Shown: one piece after another, positions 1-6,370 of the stretch
Layout of the letters: each line of letters begins with the position of its first letter
Position numbering within the stretch: the first letter of the stretch is position 1
Source of the DNA: DATKSS01 sp049582065
GTDB taxonomy: Bacteria > Chloroflexota > Dormibacteria > Dormibacterales > Dormibacteraceae
Direction: 5' to 3'
Assembly: GCA_049582065.1 (NCBI GenBank)
Contig: JBAUTF010000074.1
Coordinates: 1-7,425 of the forward strand
Length of the DNA: 7,425 bases
Translations under genes and position numbers: made by a program
Notes under the pieces: generated by a model
What the model was told of the DNA's origin: nothing
What the model saw: the letters and a program-made list of their open reading frames with translations, nothing else
Databases searched by the model: none

Positions 1-45
<45 letters not shown>

Positions 46-89
46 AATTTCTGAGCTGAGAGATGGCCAGAAGCCATTCGTCCAAGACC

Positions 90-107
90 CCAGCGCCGCG
101 GCGCTGG
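90..107. promoter_or_regulatory. 18-bp perfect palindrome upstream of the macroglobulin gene
   Basis: CCAGCGCCGCGGCGCTGG is its own reverse complement over all 18 bases. Its core AGCGCCGCGG recurs directly at 122-131. The site lies about 75 nt before the start codon at 182, where a dimeric repressor operator or a transcript hairpin could act. With no central loop and no following T-run, it is a poor classical terminator. In GC-rich DNA such palindromes can also arise by composition. Confidence 0.4.
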
Positions 108-181
108 CATTGGCGTAACGTAGCGCCGCGGCCCGCGTTCAACAGCGCAAAAGGCCGTCTGTCGGTTGGGAGAAACTCGAC

Positions 182-3130
182 ATGGGTGATGCCCTGAGCG
201 CGATCCTGAGGTCCAGGATCATTCTGGCCGCGCTGGCGATCGTCCTCGTCGGCGGCTCTGCGGCCGGTTATTACCTCTACAGCCGCCCCAGCCACTCACC
301 CCAGGCGAGCATCCCCGCCGCCGCCCAGCCCTCGGCGCCGCCATCCATTGCGGTCGGCGCCCAGACCGTGGCGCAAACAGCCGCCGCTGAGTTCCTGACC
401 GTGGCCGCCACCAACCCTGCAGACAACGCCATCGGCGTGGCTGCCAACTCGCCGATCGCGATCACTTTCAACCTCCCGGTCGACCCCGAAGCGGTCGGTA
501 AGAGCACCAACATCCTTCCGGCTGTGGCCGGCACCTGGACCCAGGGTCAGACGGACGCGACCGCTCAGTTCACCCCCACCGCGAACTACAACGCCGGCGC
601 CCCGATCAGCGTCGTCATCCACTCAGGGCTCGCCAGCCGCGACGGCTTCGCGCTGGCGAGTGACTTTCAGTTCAAGTTCGTCACTCAGGTGGCGTCCAAC
701 GGCGTTCTCTTCCAGGCCGGCAACGACGTCGCCAAGCTGCTGAATGCCCAGAGTGGTAAGACCCTGAACATCACGCTACAGACCGGCGACCAGGTGCCAC
801 CCGACATCTCGATTCAGACTTACAAGGTTTCCATCAGCGACGTCTTGCCAGCGCTGGTGTATGACAACAGCGGCGTCTACCCGACTACGCCGATCGACAC
901 GTCCCACTTCCAACTGATCGACACCAAAGGCCCGTTCAAAAACCAGGACCAGTTCACGATCACGCAACCGGACGGCCTTTACCTCGTGCTGGCTACAGAC
1001 GCCGGCGGGCAGTACGGAAGCATGTGGCTCGACTTCAGCAAGTACGCCATTCTCCTGCGCCAGGACGACCAGCGCATCATCGTCGCGGGCCAAGACCTCA
1101 TCACGGGCGATACGAGCCCGACCTTCAACATCGCTTTCTACACGCTGAATGGCAAGGTGGTAGGAACGCCTCAGGCGACGTTCTCTGGCAGCGCGGAATT
1201 TCCGGCCAAGTACCCACTTGGTTACGACCTGGCGGTGGCGACCAACGGCGACGAGGTCGTCGTCGTGCCGATGAACGCGCCAGCGACCGACGCCGACATC
1301 AAGGTCACGCAGGACCTGAGCCAGCACTCGCAGATCTACGTCACGACCGACCGTGCCGCCTACGCAAATGGCGACACCGTGAAATTTGCTGGCGTCGTCC
1401 GCGTCAGCGACGACCAGCAGTACGCAATCCCGTCCAGCACCAATTTGGTCGACGTGTGGATGGAGGGCAGCCCCAACAACATGGTGGACCTGAAGGTCAG
1501 CGCCAACAGCGATGGGATCTTCTCTGGTTCATTTGCGATCCCGGCGGCGGCATTCAACAGCGACGGCTCCGACGCGATCCAGGAGCTTTATGCCAACCTC
1601 GCCGGCGCACCACGAATCTACCCGCTGTCCAGCACGGTCATCGTCGCGCTCGGCCCACACTCGCCGACGACCAAGCTCAACGTGTCGTTCGACAAGACTG
1701 AATATCTACTGAAGGACAACATCACCGCCACAATCGCGGGCACGACCAGCACCGGCGCAGCGCTCGCCAACCAGAGCGTCACCGTCACCATCTACTCCGC
1801 GGGGCACGCCGTCGCACCCAAGGAGATCGACACCTTCGCCCAACCCAACACGTGGGGCTATCCCGCGGGCGATCCATTGTCGGTCAAGCTCGACGCCACC
1901 GGCCAAGCTACCTATACGTTTAAGGCCGATATCGCAGGGATTGCCTCTGACCTGCAGGTAACCCTCGAGGTGACGTACGGCACGGGCGCTGCGCAGGCCC
2001 TGAGCGCGAAGACCGTGGTTGTGTACCAGGCGGCGGATGAGGCCTTCCTACTGCCATCGCGCACCGCCTACGCGGTCGGCGACCAGGTCGTGGCTCCGTT
2101 CGTGGTCGAATCCCGCGCCGGCGACCGGATCCCGAACGCGCCGATGGCTTACGAGTTCGACCGCACTGTATACGCAGGCAGTACCAGCACCACGACAGTA
2201 GTCGCGGCTGGTTCTGTCACCACCGATGCCAATGGCCTCGGCGTCATCCGGGCAAGCTACAACGGCCCCGTTGACGGCATCCAGCTCAAGGTCAAGGGCA
2301 ACGACGCCGCCGGCAACACGTTTCAGGACACCAAGTGGATCAACATCGCCGCCGATCCGTCGGGGCTCGTGAGCTTCAACGGGATCGACATGCTGGTCCA
2401 GCTTGCGGTCACGCAGGACAAGATCGCTTACAAAGTAGGCGACACGGCCAATCTGACCGTCACCGCGCCGGCCAACGAGAACGTGCTGATGTCGCTCGAA
2501 CGCGGCCGCATCCACACCTACAAGTGGCTCGCGCTGAAGGCCGGCGACAACGCGCTACCCCTCAACATCACGCCCGACCTCGCCCCAGGCTTCACCTTGA
2601 TTTTCAGCTACTTCCGCAACGGCGCCTATCTGAGTGAAGGCCTGCCCATCCCGATCGACAACTCTGACCGACTGCTCAAGGTGACCGTGGCCGCGGACAA
2701 GACGAGCTATACCTCAGGCCAGACCGCCCAGCTCACGGTCACGGTGACCGACAGCTCTGGCAAGCCCGTTGCCGCCACACTGCTCGCAGACGGCTACGAC
2801 GCGATCATGTCGTCGTACAAGCTGGTAGACCAAGCGTCGATCGGCGGTACGTTCTTCACGCCGGGCCTGCGGGCCACCAACGGCTCGAGCTCACTCGTCG
2901 GGATCGGCAACTTTGGCGGCCGGTGCGGTGGGGGTGGGCCCGGCGACTCGCTCGCCGTCACGCTCGCCGGCAAGTCTGCCCTCTGGACGGCCGGCACCCC
3001 AACCGACGCCACGACCGGGCAGGCGACCCTGACCGTGCCGCTCGCCGCCACGACCGAGCGCATTGTGGTCATCGCATCCACGTCGGCGACCTCAGTGGGC
3101 CAGGCCGAGCTCGATCTGACCGTCGCATGA
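182..3130 (+). CDS. alpha-2-macroglobulin-like MG-domain protein without thioester domain
   Basis: The 982-aa protein starts at ATG 182 behind GGGAGAA (168-174). One N-terminal membrane helix (about 13-33) and a Pro/Ala linker suggest an extracytoplasmic, membrane-anchored protein. An SbsA-type Ig-like domain (about 73-167) precedes a series of macroglobulin-like beta domains. The MG2 signature is at about 384-410, further MG units at about 497-720, a segment with SLERGR at about 738-826, and an MG6-like unit with DSSGKPV near 831-870. A Gly-rich bait-like stretch holds the only cysteine, C915. The last 50 residues (W935, TDATTGQATLTVPL) resemble the start of the A2M domain, and the protein ends there. 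Family members are usually 1500-2000 aa and include a thioester domain; here none follows, and the next gene overlaps the stop. The likely role is protease trapping or envelope protection (inferred). A purely structural adhesin-like role is the alternative. Confidence 0.82.
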   Translation: MGDALSAILRSRIILAALAIVLVGGSAAGYYLYSRPSHSPQASIPAAAQPSAPPSIAVGAQTVAQTAAAEFLTVAATNPADNAIGVAANSPIAITFNLPVDPEAVGKSTNILPAVAGTWTQGQTDATAQFTPTANYNAGAPISVVIHSGLASRDGFALASDFQFKFVTQVASNGVLFQAGNDVAKLLNAQSGKTLNITLQTGDQVPPDISIQTYKVSISDVLPALVYDNSGVYPTTPIDTSHFQLIDTKGPFKNQDQFTITQPDGLYLVLATDAGGQYGSMWLDFSKYAILLRQDDQRIIVAGQDLITGDTSPTFNIAFYTLNGKVVGTPQATFSGSAEFPAKYPLGYDLAVATNGDEVVVVPMNAPATDADIKVTQDLSQHSQIYVTTDRAAYANGDTVKFAGVVRVSDDQQYAIPSSTNLVDVWMEGSPNNMVDLKVSANSDGIFSGSFAIPAAAFNSDGSDAIQELYANLAGAPRIYPLSSTVIVALGPHSPTTKLNVSFDKTEYLLKDNITATIAGTTSTGAALANQSVTVTIYSAGHAVAPKEIDTFAQPNTWGYPAGDPLSVKLDATGQATYTFKADIAGIASDLQVTLEVTYGTGAAQALSAKTVVVYQAADEAFLLPSRTAYAVGDQVVAPFVVESRAGDRIPNAPMAYEFDRTVYAGSTSTTTVVAAGSVTTDANGLGVIRASYNGPVDGIQLKVKGNDAAGNTFQDTKWINIAADPSGLVSFNGIDMLVQLAVTQDKIAYKVGDTANLTVTAPANENVLMSLERGRIHTYKWLALKAGDNALPLNITPDLAPGFTLIFSYFRNGAYLSEGLPIPIDNSDRLLKVTVAADKTSYTSGQTAQLTVTVTDSSGKPVAATLLADGYDAIMSSYKLVDQASIGGTFFTPGLRATNGSSSLVGIGNFGGRCGGGGPGDSLAVTLAGKSALWTAGTPTDATTGQATLTVPLAATTERIVVIASTSATSVGQAELDLTVA

Positions 3131-3705
3131 AGCTCACCGGCCCGGTGCTGGCGAGCGTGCTGCTCGCCGCGTGCGGTACCTCGTCCGCAGCGCCTGCCAA
3201 CCCTGACGCGGCCCACCTGAACACAACAGTCATGGACCTGCGTCAGGGCCAGGTCGTGAACGGCGTGCCGTGCCTTATTGCGGACCTGCCGGAACACCAC
3301 GTCCACGTGCACGTGGGCGTATACGTCGATGGAGTTTCGATCATAGTGCCGGCCGGCATCGGCGTCGGGAGGCCGTGGGGCTTCGACAACACTGGCTTCC
3401 TCGCCAACGGCGCGTGCTTTGCGTGGATGCACACTCACGACACCACGGGAGTGGTCCACATTGTCACGCCGGACCAGAAGGTGTTTACGCTCGGACAGCT
3501 CTTTGAGGTCTGGGGTCAACCGCTCGCGCCCGGCGTTGCCTTCAACTACCAGGGCATGCTCACCGTTTTGGTTGACGGCCGACCCAACGAGGGCGACCCG
3601 CGTGAGGTCCCGCTTACGCAGTTCGAGAACATTATCCTCGAGCTCGGCCAGCCGCCCGCCGTCCCGCCGGCAAGCCTCTACGACTTCAGCACGCTGCAGC
3701 GATAA
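3127..3705 (+). CDS. His-rich secreted lipoprotein, conserved family of unknown function
   Basis: The 192-aa product starts at ATG 3127, overlapping the macroglobulin stop by four bases (ATGA), so the two are probably translationally coupled. A short signal peptide ends in lipobox LAAC, with C16 as the likely lipidated residue, which predicts an exported lipoprotein. Two His clusters stand out: H57, H58, H60 and H62 in an alternating beta-strand pattern, and C97 followed by MHTHD (H102, H104) and H111. After these comes FTLGQLFEVWGQPL (about 120-133). I recognise this layout (alternating His strand, PAGIG, HTHD, TLGQ..WG) as a recurrent unnamed family in GC-rich bacteria but cannot give it a proven function. 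The clustered His residues suggest metal binding (inferred). Longer in-frame upstream starts would lie inside the previous gene and lack a signal peptide. Confidence 0.85.
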   Translation: MKLTGPVLASVLLAACGTSSAAPANPDAAHLNTTVMDLRQGQVVNGVPCLIADLPEHHVHVHVGVYVDGVSIIVPAGIGVGRPWGFDNTGFLANGACFAWMHTHDTTGVVHIVTPDQKVFTLGQLFEVWGQPLAPGVAFNYQGMLTVLVDGRPNEGDPREVPLTQFENIILELGQPPAVPPASLYDFSTLQR

Positions 3706-4030
3706 ATCAGCGCAGACTCGAGCTGGGCGGTCTCGTTTATAGTCGCTCGACCAGGGTATGCCGGTGGGCAAGCTCGACGAAGATCAATGGGTAGCGGAGG
3801 TGCGATCTTGGATCCGTGCGGGCGGCATCTATCGCCTGCGACCGTCGACTGCGCCGCCGGTGGCTTTAAGCGCACTGGCTTTTTTCTTCCCGGCTTTGGT
3901 GATTTTCTCGGGCCTGGTTTTCGCCGATCCTTCACTGGCAGTCGAGGCTGCCGTGGTTGCGTTGCTGCCGTTGCTGGCGATCGCCATGTGGATCAGGTAC
4001 GGGCGCATGGCTTGCCTGTATGGCAGCCTA

Positions 4031-4179
<149 letters not shown>

Positions 4180-4237
4180 AATTTCTGAGAACAAAATCGC
4201 GTCTCATACGCGCCACGTAACCCTGGAGACAGACCTA

Positions 4238-4259
4238 TGACAGGCAACTGACAGGCAAA
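4238..4259 (+). repeat. tandem 11-bp duplication
   Basis: TGACAGGCAAC is followed directly by TGACAGGCAAA, a two-copy tandem with one mismatch in the gap between repeat copy 2 and the zinc-ribbon-like gene. It could be a small slippage duplication or a two-site binding element; nothing else distinguishes the two. Confidence 0.5.
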
Positions 4260-4298
4260 CCGCCCTTAACAACCTTCTTGAGGGGCGGCGCCACGCCC
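4260..4298 (+). promoter_or_regulatory. mutually exclusive hairpins before the zinc-ribbon-like gene
   Basis: CCGCCC (4260-4265) pairs with GGGCGG (4283-4288), extended by TT/AG pairs, around a 13-nt loop. The same GGGCG can instead pair with CGCCC at 4294-4298. Alternative stems sharing one strand are the layout of an attenuator, but no U-tract follows and the start codon is 32 nt further on. They could equally serve as a terminator or a protein-binding site, or be GC-driven chance. Confidence 0.25.
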
Positions 4299-4330
4299 GA
4301 GTAGACGTACGCGCGTCGTATGTTCAGAGC

Positions 4331-4636
4331 ATGCACTTGGGGCTTGCCGTTGCCGGGATCGCCGTATTGCTGGCCTTAGTGTTCGCGCTTGTTGTGCCTC
4401 GGATTCGAGGTGTGCCAGTCGGGGGTGAGGTGATTGTCCGCTGCCGCCAGGGCCACCTCTTTACAACTCTATGGGTACCTCTAGTCTCCGTAAAGGCCGT
4501 CCGTTTGGGCTGGGCGCGCGTTCAGCGTTGCCCTGTCGGCAATCATTGGAGTCTTGTCGTGCCGGTGAACAAGGCAAGCCTGAAACTGGAAGAGATCGAT
4601 TTCGCCCAGGCGCATCACGACGCTCAAGTGCCGTGA
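4331..4636 (+). CDS. small membrane-anchored zinc-ribbon-like protein
   Basis: The 101-aa protein starts at ATG 4331. No good ribosome site precedes it; a TATGTT at 4319-4324 would fit a leaderless transcript. An N-terminal hydrophobic helix (about 3-23) ends in PRIRG, followed by GGEVIVRCRQGHLF. The putative metal ligands are C38 and H42 (CRQGH) and C67 and H72 (CPVGNHW), two knuckles about 25 residues apart as in compact zinc ribbons. RLGWARVQRCPVG is strikingly conserved-looking, and I recall small unnamed proteins of this design in Actinomycetota and Chloroflexota. Function is unknown; a cytoplasmic or outside-facing metal-binding anchor is inferred. It sits between two copies of the composite repeat and opposes hicBA convergently across a 181-bp gap. 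Confidence 0.75.
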   Translation: MHLGLAVAGIAVLLALVFALVVPRIRGVPVGGEVIVRCRQGHLFTTLWVPLVSVKAVRLGWARVQRCPVGNHWSLVVPVNKASLKLEEIDFAQAHHDAQVP

Positions 4637-4650
4637 GCCGATCCATCGGC
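4637..4650. terminator. short hairpin right after the zinc-ribbon-like gene stop
   Basis: GCCGAT-CC-ATCGGC begins directly after the TGA at 4634-4636, and the flanking A/T can add a pair. The stem is short with a tight loop and no T-run, so it is a weak terminator or 3'-end stabiliser at best. Confidence 0.25.
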
Positions 4651-4817
4651 TAAGCGGTTCCTGTTGGATTGTCGCGGTCGGGCACGCCGATAGCCAGACG
4701 GCCGCCAGCGGACAGTGGCAGGCTCAGATTGCTCGTGATAACTGTTTATTAGCAATAGGCCGACCTTTGCTTCGCTTCTTTGCCACCACTCTAGAAGCTG
4801 GTTCCTAAACCGTCCAG
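4651..4817. other. convergent intergenic gap with AT-rich inverted repeat
   Basis: No supportable gene was seen. ATTGCT (4728-4733) and AGCAAT (4751-4756) form a 6-bp inverted repeat around an AT-rich loop about 60 nt downstream of hicA, which might end the minus-strand transcript. The stretch around 4735-4760 is clearly more AT-rich than its surroundings. Confidence 0.3.
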
Positions 4818-5042
4818 TTAGCTTGATTCGAAGAGCTTGCGTGCAAGCTGAGACTGGCGAATGATCGACAGGAGTGTTCCTGTCCGCAACTCATCATGGT
4901 CGGGAACTGGAACTGTCCTGGTTGAGTCCCCCAGTCGCAGTTGCATCACGATGTGGCTCCCGCGCCGACGTACCTCAACGAATCCATTCTCGCCGAGGAT
5001 CCGGCAGACTTGTCGGCCCGAAAGCCTGCGAAGCCTACCCAA
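4818..5042 (-). CDS. hicA: HicA family mRNA interferase toxin
   Basis: The 74-aa protein is a typical length for HicA (YcfA-like), a small double-stranded-RNA-binding-fold ribonuclease that cleaves translated mRNA when free of HicB. It begins LGRLRRLSGRQV with a TTG start at 5042 that overlaps the end of hicB by 8 nt, which implies coupled translation. The signature GSHIVM gives the catalytic H30, preceded by GFVEVRRR; VPVPDHDELRTGTL and a C-terminal helix (about 55-72) complete the fold. All key elements appear intact, so it is probably active. It is second in the hicB-hicA order, flanked by composite repeats, which fits a mobile or stabilising addiction module. Confidence 0.9.
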   Translation of the reverse strand: MGRLRRLSGRQVCRILGENGFVEVRRRGSHIVMQLRLGDSTRTVPVPDHDELRTGTLLSIIRQSQLARKLFESS

Positions 5043-5262
5043 CCTTGAGGTCGAAGTGGGTCACGTAAACCTCGGTATGTAGCCGTTCCTTCAGCTCTGA
5101 CGGGCTGGCAGTTTCAAAGAACAGGGAAAGGGCTTCCCGCAGGTTGCTGGAGGCTTCCTCGACCGACTGCCCCTGGCTAGCGATGTCAAGCTCCGGGCAC
5201 AAGGCGACGTAGCCGTCGTCCTCGCGCTCAATGATCGCGGTCAGATGCTCCGTCCGTTGCAC
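5035..5262 (-). CDS. hicB: HicB family antitoxin (short form)
   Basis: The 75-aa protein has the HicB core: a beta strand (LTAIIERED), GYVALCPELDIASQGQSVEEA (about 17-37) and a helix (LREALSLFFE, about 41-50). It should neutralise HicA by occupying its active site. Classical HicB proteins add a C-terminal helix-turn-helix or ribbon-helix-helix for autorepression. This one ends shortly after the core and shows no such domain, so the operon may not autoregulate through HicB. The start is GTG at 5262; the GGAG just upstream is too close for an ideal ribosome site. It precedes hicA with an 8-nt overlap. Its upstream region runs directly into the 10-mer array of repeat copy 3 (5283-5312), so the promoter may lie within the repeat. 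Confidence 0.88.
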   Translation of the reverse strand: MQRTEHLTAIIEREDDGYVALCPELDIASQGQSVEEASSNLREALSLFFETASPSELKERLHTEVYVTHFDLKVG

Positions 5263-5282
5263 GACTCCATTTTGACAGCCTA

Positions 5283-5433
5283 TCCAGTGGACTTCGGTGG
5301 ACTCTGGTGGACTAATCGACCACCGGGAATGGCTGGTCTGATCTCGAAAAAGACTCTGGTGGACTCTGGTGGACAGTTATCCCTGTGCATGGCATTCAGA
5401 AGGTCAGGAGTTCGAATCCCCTCGGGTCCACCA
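5283..5433 (+). repeat. composite tRNA-like repeat, copy 3 (full length)
   Basis: The order matches copy 2: three 10-mers at 5283-5312 (TCCAGTGGAC, TTCGGTGGAC, TCTGGTGGAC), TAAT and GACC, a diverged spacer that still ends in CTCGAAAAA, two perfect TCTGGTGGAC units at 5355-5374, and the tRNA-like 3' half ending in GTCCACCA (5426-5433). The total is 151 nt against 149 in copy 2. From TGGTGGAC at 5357 to the CCA is again 77 nt. The T-stem carries one G-to-A change (5409 region) that breaks a pair. The spacer has diverged while motif order is kept, which suggests an old duplication or selection on architecture. Confidence 0.8.
5389..5433 (+). other. tRNA-like 3' half within repeat copy 3, one T-stem mismatch
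   Basis: It matches positions 1-45 except for one base: AGGAG replaces AGGGG in the T-stem, producing an A-C mismatch. Identity continues only through AAATT after the CCA, shorter than between copies 1 and 2. The GTGC just before it (5385-5388) is shared with copy 2. The stem break argues against a working tRNA. Confidence 0.65.
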
Positions 5434-5490
5434 AATTCTTGCATTGAAATCGCCGTTACTGGCCTAACAACGCCGCCCCCCGCGGAGCGG

Positions 5491-5518
5491 TTGACACACT
5501 ATCTGACATATTTACGCT
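5491..5518 (+). promoter_or_regulatory. candidate sigma-70-type promoter for the TusA-like gene
   Basis: A perfect TTGACA (5491-5496) is followed after 16 nt by TACGCT (5513-5518), which keeps the key T-A and final T of a -10 box. The start of transcription would be near 5525, leaving a leader of about 170 nt before the likely start codon at 5698. The -10 is imperfect. Confidence 0.45.
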
Positions 5519-5524
5519 CCCCTT

Positions 5525-5697
5525 GATGCCCAGCGGTCACATCTCTAGAGCGAGTGGAAAATCAAGTCGAAGCTGGGTCTCCCGGGTCTCGAGGCGACGC
5601 TCGGGATAACGGCCGGACGACCCGAACTAAAGGGGCCACATGCCCATGTATCCGGGCCGAGGGTCGTGGTCTGCTGTCGAAAGGAGGAGCATCAGAA
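5525..5697 (+). promoter_or_regulatory. long structured leader of the TusA-like gene
   Basis: Several stems can be drawn by eye: CCCGGG (5581-5586) with CTCGGG (5600-5605); ACGACCC (5617-5623) with GGGTCGT (5661-5667); and nested within the latter GGCC/GGCC (5634-5637 and 5655-5658) and ACAT/ATGT near 5638-5649. The strong AAAGGAGG lies just after this structure, so folding could affect ribosome access. It does not match any riboswitch consensus I know (SAM, SAH, cobalamin, guanidine and c-di-GMP were considered). An open frame from GTG 5554 runs through it, but its sequence looks non-conserved. Confidence 0.4.
5680..5687 (+). promoter_or_regulatory. strong ribosome binding site deciding the TTG start
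   Basis: AAAGGAGG is close to full complementarity with the 16S rRNA tail. Its spacing of about 10 nt to TTG 5698 supports the short 80-aa form of the TusA-like protein over the longer GTG 5554 form. Confidence 0.7.
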
Positions 5698-5940
5698 TTG
5701 ATTTATCTCAAGCTGGACATCCGGAAGTCGAGCTGCCAGGGTGGCGGCGCTCTCTGGTCGCTTCTCAGTCACGTGCGTGACCTACCTCAGGGCGACACGA
5801 TCGAAATCCTTACCGACGATTACATGGCGAGCGCCGACATCCCAGCCTGGGTGAATAGGCGGCACTGGAAGGTGGCGCGGCACCAGCGGGACGGCTATAT
5901 CAAATTCATGATCGAGCGGCCTCGCGAACTCGCTTCGTAG
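5698..5940 (+). CDS. TusA/SirA-fold protein with atypical active-site motif
   Basis: The 80-aa protein is chosen from TTG 5698, about 10 nt after a strong AAAGGAGG (5680-5687). A longer frame from GTG 5554 would add about 48 residues with no domain character. The pattern follows the TusA family: strand LKLDIR, a cysteine (C13) at the N-cap of the first helix, ALWSLLSHVRDLPQGDTIEILTDD, then ADIPAWVNRRHWKV, and a final strand YIKFMIERP. TusA proteins carry sulfur as a persulfide on the Cys of CPxP to tRNA thiolation or other acceptors. Here Cys is kept but followed by QGG, so sulfur transfer is possible but altered. No partner genes of the tus relay are visible. The nearby YgaP-like gene fits a sulfur theme. 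Confidence 0.75.
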   Translation: MIYLKLDIRKSSCQGGGALWSLLSHVRDLPQGDTIEILTDDYMASADIPAWVNRRHWKVARHQRDGYIKFMIERPRELAS

Positions 5941-5948
5941 ATGACCTG

Positions 5949-5963
5949 AGCCCGAGCCGGGCT
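5949..5963 (+). terminator. hairpin after the TusA-like gene
   Basis: AGCCCG-AGC-CGGGCT forms a 6-bp GC-rich stem with a 3-nt loop starting 9 nt after the stop codon, extendable by two wobble pairs. Only a weak T-bearing tail (TGGATT) follows, so it is a probable but non-classical terminator separating this gene from the YgaP-like gene. Confidence 0.4.
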
Positions 5964-6078
5964 TGGATTGCACAATGCGGCTGCTGGCTACCGTGAAGCG
6001 GGCGGCCGCCTGGGCCAATCGATAGCTGCATCTTTTGCCGACCTTGCTCCATCTAATCAGCAAGGAGGTGAATAACCA

Positions 6079-6291
6079 ATGCAGTTCATAGAGTGGATGT
6101 CGAAACCCGCGGGCCGGATTCTGCGGGTCGTGGCGGGAGTCATCCTCATCGGAGGGGGCCTCTACTTCCAGGGCGTCTGGGGCTATGTGGTCGCCGTAGT
6201 TGGCGTGGTTCCGGTTCTGGCCGGAGTCTTCAACTTCTGCCTGATCGCCCCGATCCTGGGTGCGCCATTTCGGCCCCGCAGTCTCGCCTGA
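6079..6291 (+). CDS. YgaP-like (DUF2892) two-helix membrane protein
   Basis: The 70-aa protein starts at ATG 6079 behind AAGGAGGTG (6062-6070), a near-perfect ribosome site. Two transmembrane helices at about 14-31 and 35-56 are joined by the short loop QGVWG. The end GVFNFCLIAPILG (about 49-61) is the hallmark of the YgaP-type transmembrane domain, where a Cys lies at the end of helix 2 (C54 here). In E. coli YgaP this domain anchors a rhodanese; here it stands alone, as is common. Related free-standing proteins often lie near rhodanese, sulfur-transfer or metal-stress genes, and a TusA-fold gene lies just upstream. The 138-nt gap before it holds GGCGGCCGCC, a 10-bp palindrome at 6001-6010. 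The biochemical role of the lone domain is unknown. Confidence 0.85.
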   Translation: MQFIEWMSKPAGRILRVVAGVILIGGGLYFQGVWGYVVAVVGVVPVLAGVFNFCLIAPILGAPFRPRSLA

Positions 6292-6305
6292 AGGTGGGCC
6301 AAGCT

Positions 6306-6346
6306 ACCCGGTCCGGTTGGGCCGTCTGGCCGTGTCCGGACCGGGT
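6306..6346 (+). terminator. 11-bp perfect-stem hairpin between YgaP-like gene and sigma factor
   Basis: ACCCGGTCCGG (6306-6316) and CCGGACCGGGT (6336-6346) are exact inverted repeats around a 19-nt loop. The motif GGCCGTCTG in the loop (6320-6328) recurs directly at 6349-6357. It starts 14 nt after the YgaP-like stop and ends 24 nt before the sigma factor start. Only TTT follows, so it may be a U-poor terminator of the kind found in GC-rich bacteria, or an operator or leader hairpin controlling the sigma gene. Confidence 0.55.
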
Positions 6347-6370
6347 TTGGCCGTCTGATGATCGGACAGC

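Noticed and set aside
2794..3771. Long minus-strand open frame opposite the macroglobulin end and lipoprotein
   Set aside because: It is the shadow of two well-supported plus-strand genes, and its Arg/Val-rich product has no recognisable domain.
5272..5300. Plus-strand promoter from TTGACA at 5272 driving the repeat
   Set aside because: No -10-like hexamer sits 16-18 nt downstream; that stretch is GGTGG-rich.
5245..5526. A 93-aa protein reading through repeat copy 3
   Set aside because: Its peptide (VRIPSGPP and so on) is the typical spurious translation of a tRNA T-arm and acceptor end, and it overlaps the hicB start region.
5554..5697. N-terminal extension of the TusA-like protein from GTG
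   Set aside because: It shows no domain character, and the strong AAAGGAGG at 5680-5687 is correctly spaced for TTG 5698.
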